From Holacanthus passer (Eukaryota > Chordata > Actinopteri > Pomacanthidae), in NCBI GenBank assembly GCA_025331565.1, contig JAFREQ010000045.1, positions 1,550,001 to 1,614,000 of the forward strand: a DNA stretch of 64,000 bases, read 5' to 3'. Position numbers and translations under genes: made by a program. The notes under the pieces are model-generated. The model had not been told where the DNA came from. It was given only the letters and a program-made list of their open reading frames with translations, and did not search any database. Position 1 is the stretch's first letter; every line of letters starts with the position of its first letter. Below, piece by piece: positions 61,401-64,000 of the stretch.

Positions 61401-64000
61401 TTGACCTGTTACCCTGAAAAAGGGTAAGAAATAGACCAACACACCACAGAAGGAAATCTAGAAATATTAAGTAACAACTGAGTCATACGTGTATTTAAGT
61501 TTTTTTTCCTTCAGTGCATTTCATTTAACTGCAAATAGAGGCTCAAGGGTAGACGCCAATAAATGAAGAGAGATGAATAATGATGCCATTGTGCAGTTTG
61601 AATTATGCAAATCCAAATGGTTCTCTTAAGACCTGTGTTTCTGTGTGATAAATGCCAGAATCCTCTGTTCTCATGAAATCAAGCCTGCAAGAAATTTGAA
61701 AGTTTGTTCTACTATTAAGCCTACATTTAACAAGTCATTTCCAAAAGATGACTCTGGGAAACTGCCGTCTTTCAAAGATCTTGCCGACTGCGTGCACAGC
61801 ATGCTTGAGTAGGCGCGAGGCATTTCTCAGAGGCGTAGAGGTCATGTGACGTGAAATACTATGACAGCTCCGTGAAAGCCTGCAGACAAGTCAGCCAGTC
61901 CTGGAAGATTCCTTTTCATGCCAGCTTTCCTGACCAAGAAAATCCCGGTAGCTCCATTTCACACAGCGTGGAAAACGCTGACAGATACCTCTCTGTACAT
62001 CAGGTCACATTTCACAACCAGGTGACAGGATCCCTCAAGATCACATGGTCCAACAACAGCTACAGGTCGCCAAAAAGTTCAGGTATAAAAGCATCGAGAG
62101 GCAGCTCGATGTGAGGCCTGTTCAATATTGGAGCCTCATAGGTTGAACACCATCTGTTCTGTTGTTTGCCGTCACGCTGCTCACACCACAGCTCAAAGCT
62201 CAGATGAGTTCACAATGTGTTATAGTGGATGCGACCTATTCTTAGCCTGTGGAAGGTTTATTGATGCCCATGCACACAGGAACAGCTAGTTTGAATACAA
62301 GTGAATAAATCTTACTCTATTCTTTAACACACTCAAAAACTATAACTTGTATTGCAGAACATGACTCGTTCTTTGACATATTTATCTTTCTTAACTGTCC
62401 AAACACGACATTTCCAGAGCAGCTACAATAGAGTTAAGCAGAGAAAACCCTGATCAGATACTCAACATCTGTAAATGTCAGGATTTTACGTCAGTCACAG
62501 ACTCACAATTCAGTACTGATATTAAACATCATACGAGAAACAGATCCATCACAGACAGAAAACTTTCTCCATTGACAGGAGCTGCAATAAACTCAGTTCC
62601 CTGAATTTCCTAAAGATGCCCTCCTTCCTCTTAACTATGACTTTTATTTGAGATTTTTAATCACATTATTCTTGCAGCTGATCATAAGTGCAGTGGTTAG
62701 TTAACAAGACAAAACCACATGTCAACTAATTGCAGTGATGGTATTGAACTATAATTCAAACTGAACTGCCGTCTGGTTATTTTGGGAAACAGTTTGTTGA
62801 CATTTTTCCTCATCTCTGCTACTTATAACCACAACTGATTGATCGACCGGTTTATGTAAATGGTTTATCCTCCAGGGCTGTTTTGTATTTACAGTCCGGA
62901 CGATACAATTACGATACACAAATTAAATGACAGGAATGGAAGTATACGATGTTCATGAGTGAGTAATTTCAGGCCATAAACTAATAATCTGTGGGAATGA
63001 TTGATCCGCTGAGCCCTGCAGACAGAGGACATGCTGTCTTTAAACAGAGGAACTCAAACAGGTTTTCTTAATTTACTAATCTTGTGAATGCAAAATTTTG
63101 CCAAGAAACTTTTAACAGTGGCTCTCAGCTGCATGAAAACTGCAGTCTACTCCTTCTTCTGTTCGCCTGTAATTAAGTTTAGACGCCAGCTGCAGGTACC
63201 ACACTTCCTGCAATGCCCTCAATATCACAAGCTGATGATAAGAGTGTATGCATATCTGAGGATGGACATTTCCTTGGAGGCACTATCGAGCTGAAGGTTA
63301 GTAATAGCTTCCTTGTCGAGATGCTGACCGGCGAGTAACCAGCAGTTAAAACCCTCATGCAGGTGCTTCGCCAGTGCTGCGAGCTGCTGTTTTGTGTAAA
63401 CAGGCCTCCTTCACGCACGGGTGCCTGTGAAATAGCAGCATGTAAACATCGGAACAGCTTTTTTCCCGAGAGTAAGAGCAGTGTCTCGTCTGTGCAAAAG
63501 TACAGAAGACTACAATTAGCTCACTCGAACAACAGCGTGACACCATTAATTTGCAATTTCATTTTAAACACCCCCGCTGACTGAGGGCTGTGTGGTGGAA
63601 CTGAACAATGACAGCTGTTGGAAATGGCAGGTTGTCTCTGATGCGATCTGGCAGGCTGGGTCAGAGACGCCCAGGTGGAAAAATACAGTATATCATCACC
63701 CATGAGAAGGTGAATTACACAGTTTTATTTAATCACTCATGCGTTCAGAGAAGGCGGAGCGGCAGATCTTTACTATCTTTACCGCAGACGACAAGTTCAG
63801 CTGGAAAAACCTTTGATCAACAGTCACAGGTGAAATCAAACTTCCCTCTCAGTGACACACCTGTACAAACATGCAGGTGTGTTCTTCGCCTCAACAAGAC
63901 AATCAGGTCATATCTAATCTGATTTTAATGCACTGATGATTTCATCATGTCATTTGTGGTTTGGAATTTATTTTTTTTTAGTTATTACAATTCATCCTGA

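Larger units (their letters stand above)
49401..64000. other. No gene recognised; repeats only
   Basis: I read both strands and found no convincing exon or RNA gene. Recognisable content is the repeat fragments at 52895-53215, 55227-55400, 55570-55830 and 57905-58430, an (AATG)6 at 54963-54986, a C9 run near 56787 and a G9 run near 58031. It may be NRBP2 intron 1, if the missing first exon lies beyond 64000, or plain intergenic DNA. Confidence 0.5.

Overview
The window is vertebrate nuclear DNA, almost certainly from a ray-finned fish and probably a percomorph. It has interrupted genes with GT-AG introns, CpG-rich promoters carrying clusters of GTTAGC/GCTAAC words, and degenerate interspersed repeats of kinds I recognise from teleost genomes. 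There is no bacterial, viral or CRISPR content.

Three protein-coding genes could be rebuilt exon by exon. All are on the minus strand, so they read right to left. (1) NRBP2 (nuclear receptor-binding protein 2, a pseudokinase) has 17 coding exons between 45628 and 40058, which join in frame into 465 codons ending in TGA. Its expected first coding exon was not found in the window. A long 3'UTR probably runs to about 37.76 kb. (2) PUF60 (poly-U-binding splicing factor) is complete: 11 coding exons from 37021 to 30065, 526 residues with every splice phase consistent. Its 3'UTR ends near 29.68 kb. (3) SCRIB (scribble planar cell polarity protein) has only its first six coding exons here (27856 to 175, 189 residues of leucine-rich repeats). 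The rest of the gene lies left of base 1. The order NRBP2-PUF60-SCRIB, all in one orientation, matches my knowledge of human 8q24.3, so this is an old conserved linkage.

Layout: 1-3675 holds SCRIB exons 2-6. 3676-27697 is the 24-kb first intron of SCRIB, with repeats and no convincing coding sequence. 27698-28560 is SCRIB exon 1 and its promoter. 29.68-37.1 kb is PUF60 and its promoter. 37.76-45.63 kb is NRBP2. 45.63-64.0 kb has no recognisable gene: it is the NRBP2 first intron or upstream intergenic DNA, with scattered repeats and a GC-rich, CCAAT-containing segment near 49.3 kb.

The most unusual observation is a partial, inverted copy of PUF60 coding exon 7 and its splice acceptor, lying in the preceding PUF60 intron on the opposite strand (about 33278-33338). 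I count 45 of 55 bases identical by eye, and nearly all differences are transitions. In the pre-mRNA it could pair with exon 7. Other points of note are a GC-AG intron and a weak-donor cassette exon in PUF60, an in-frame 24-nt microexon in NRBP2 next to a MITE that fills most of one flanking intron, and CGCG-type palindromes at the PUF60 promoter.
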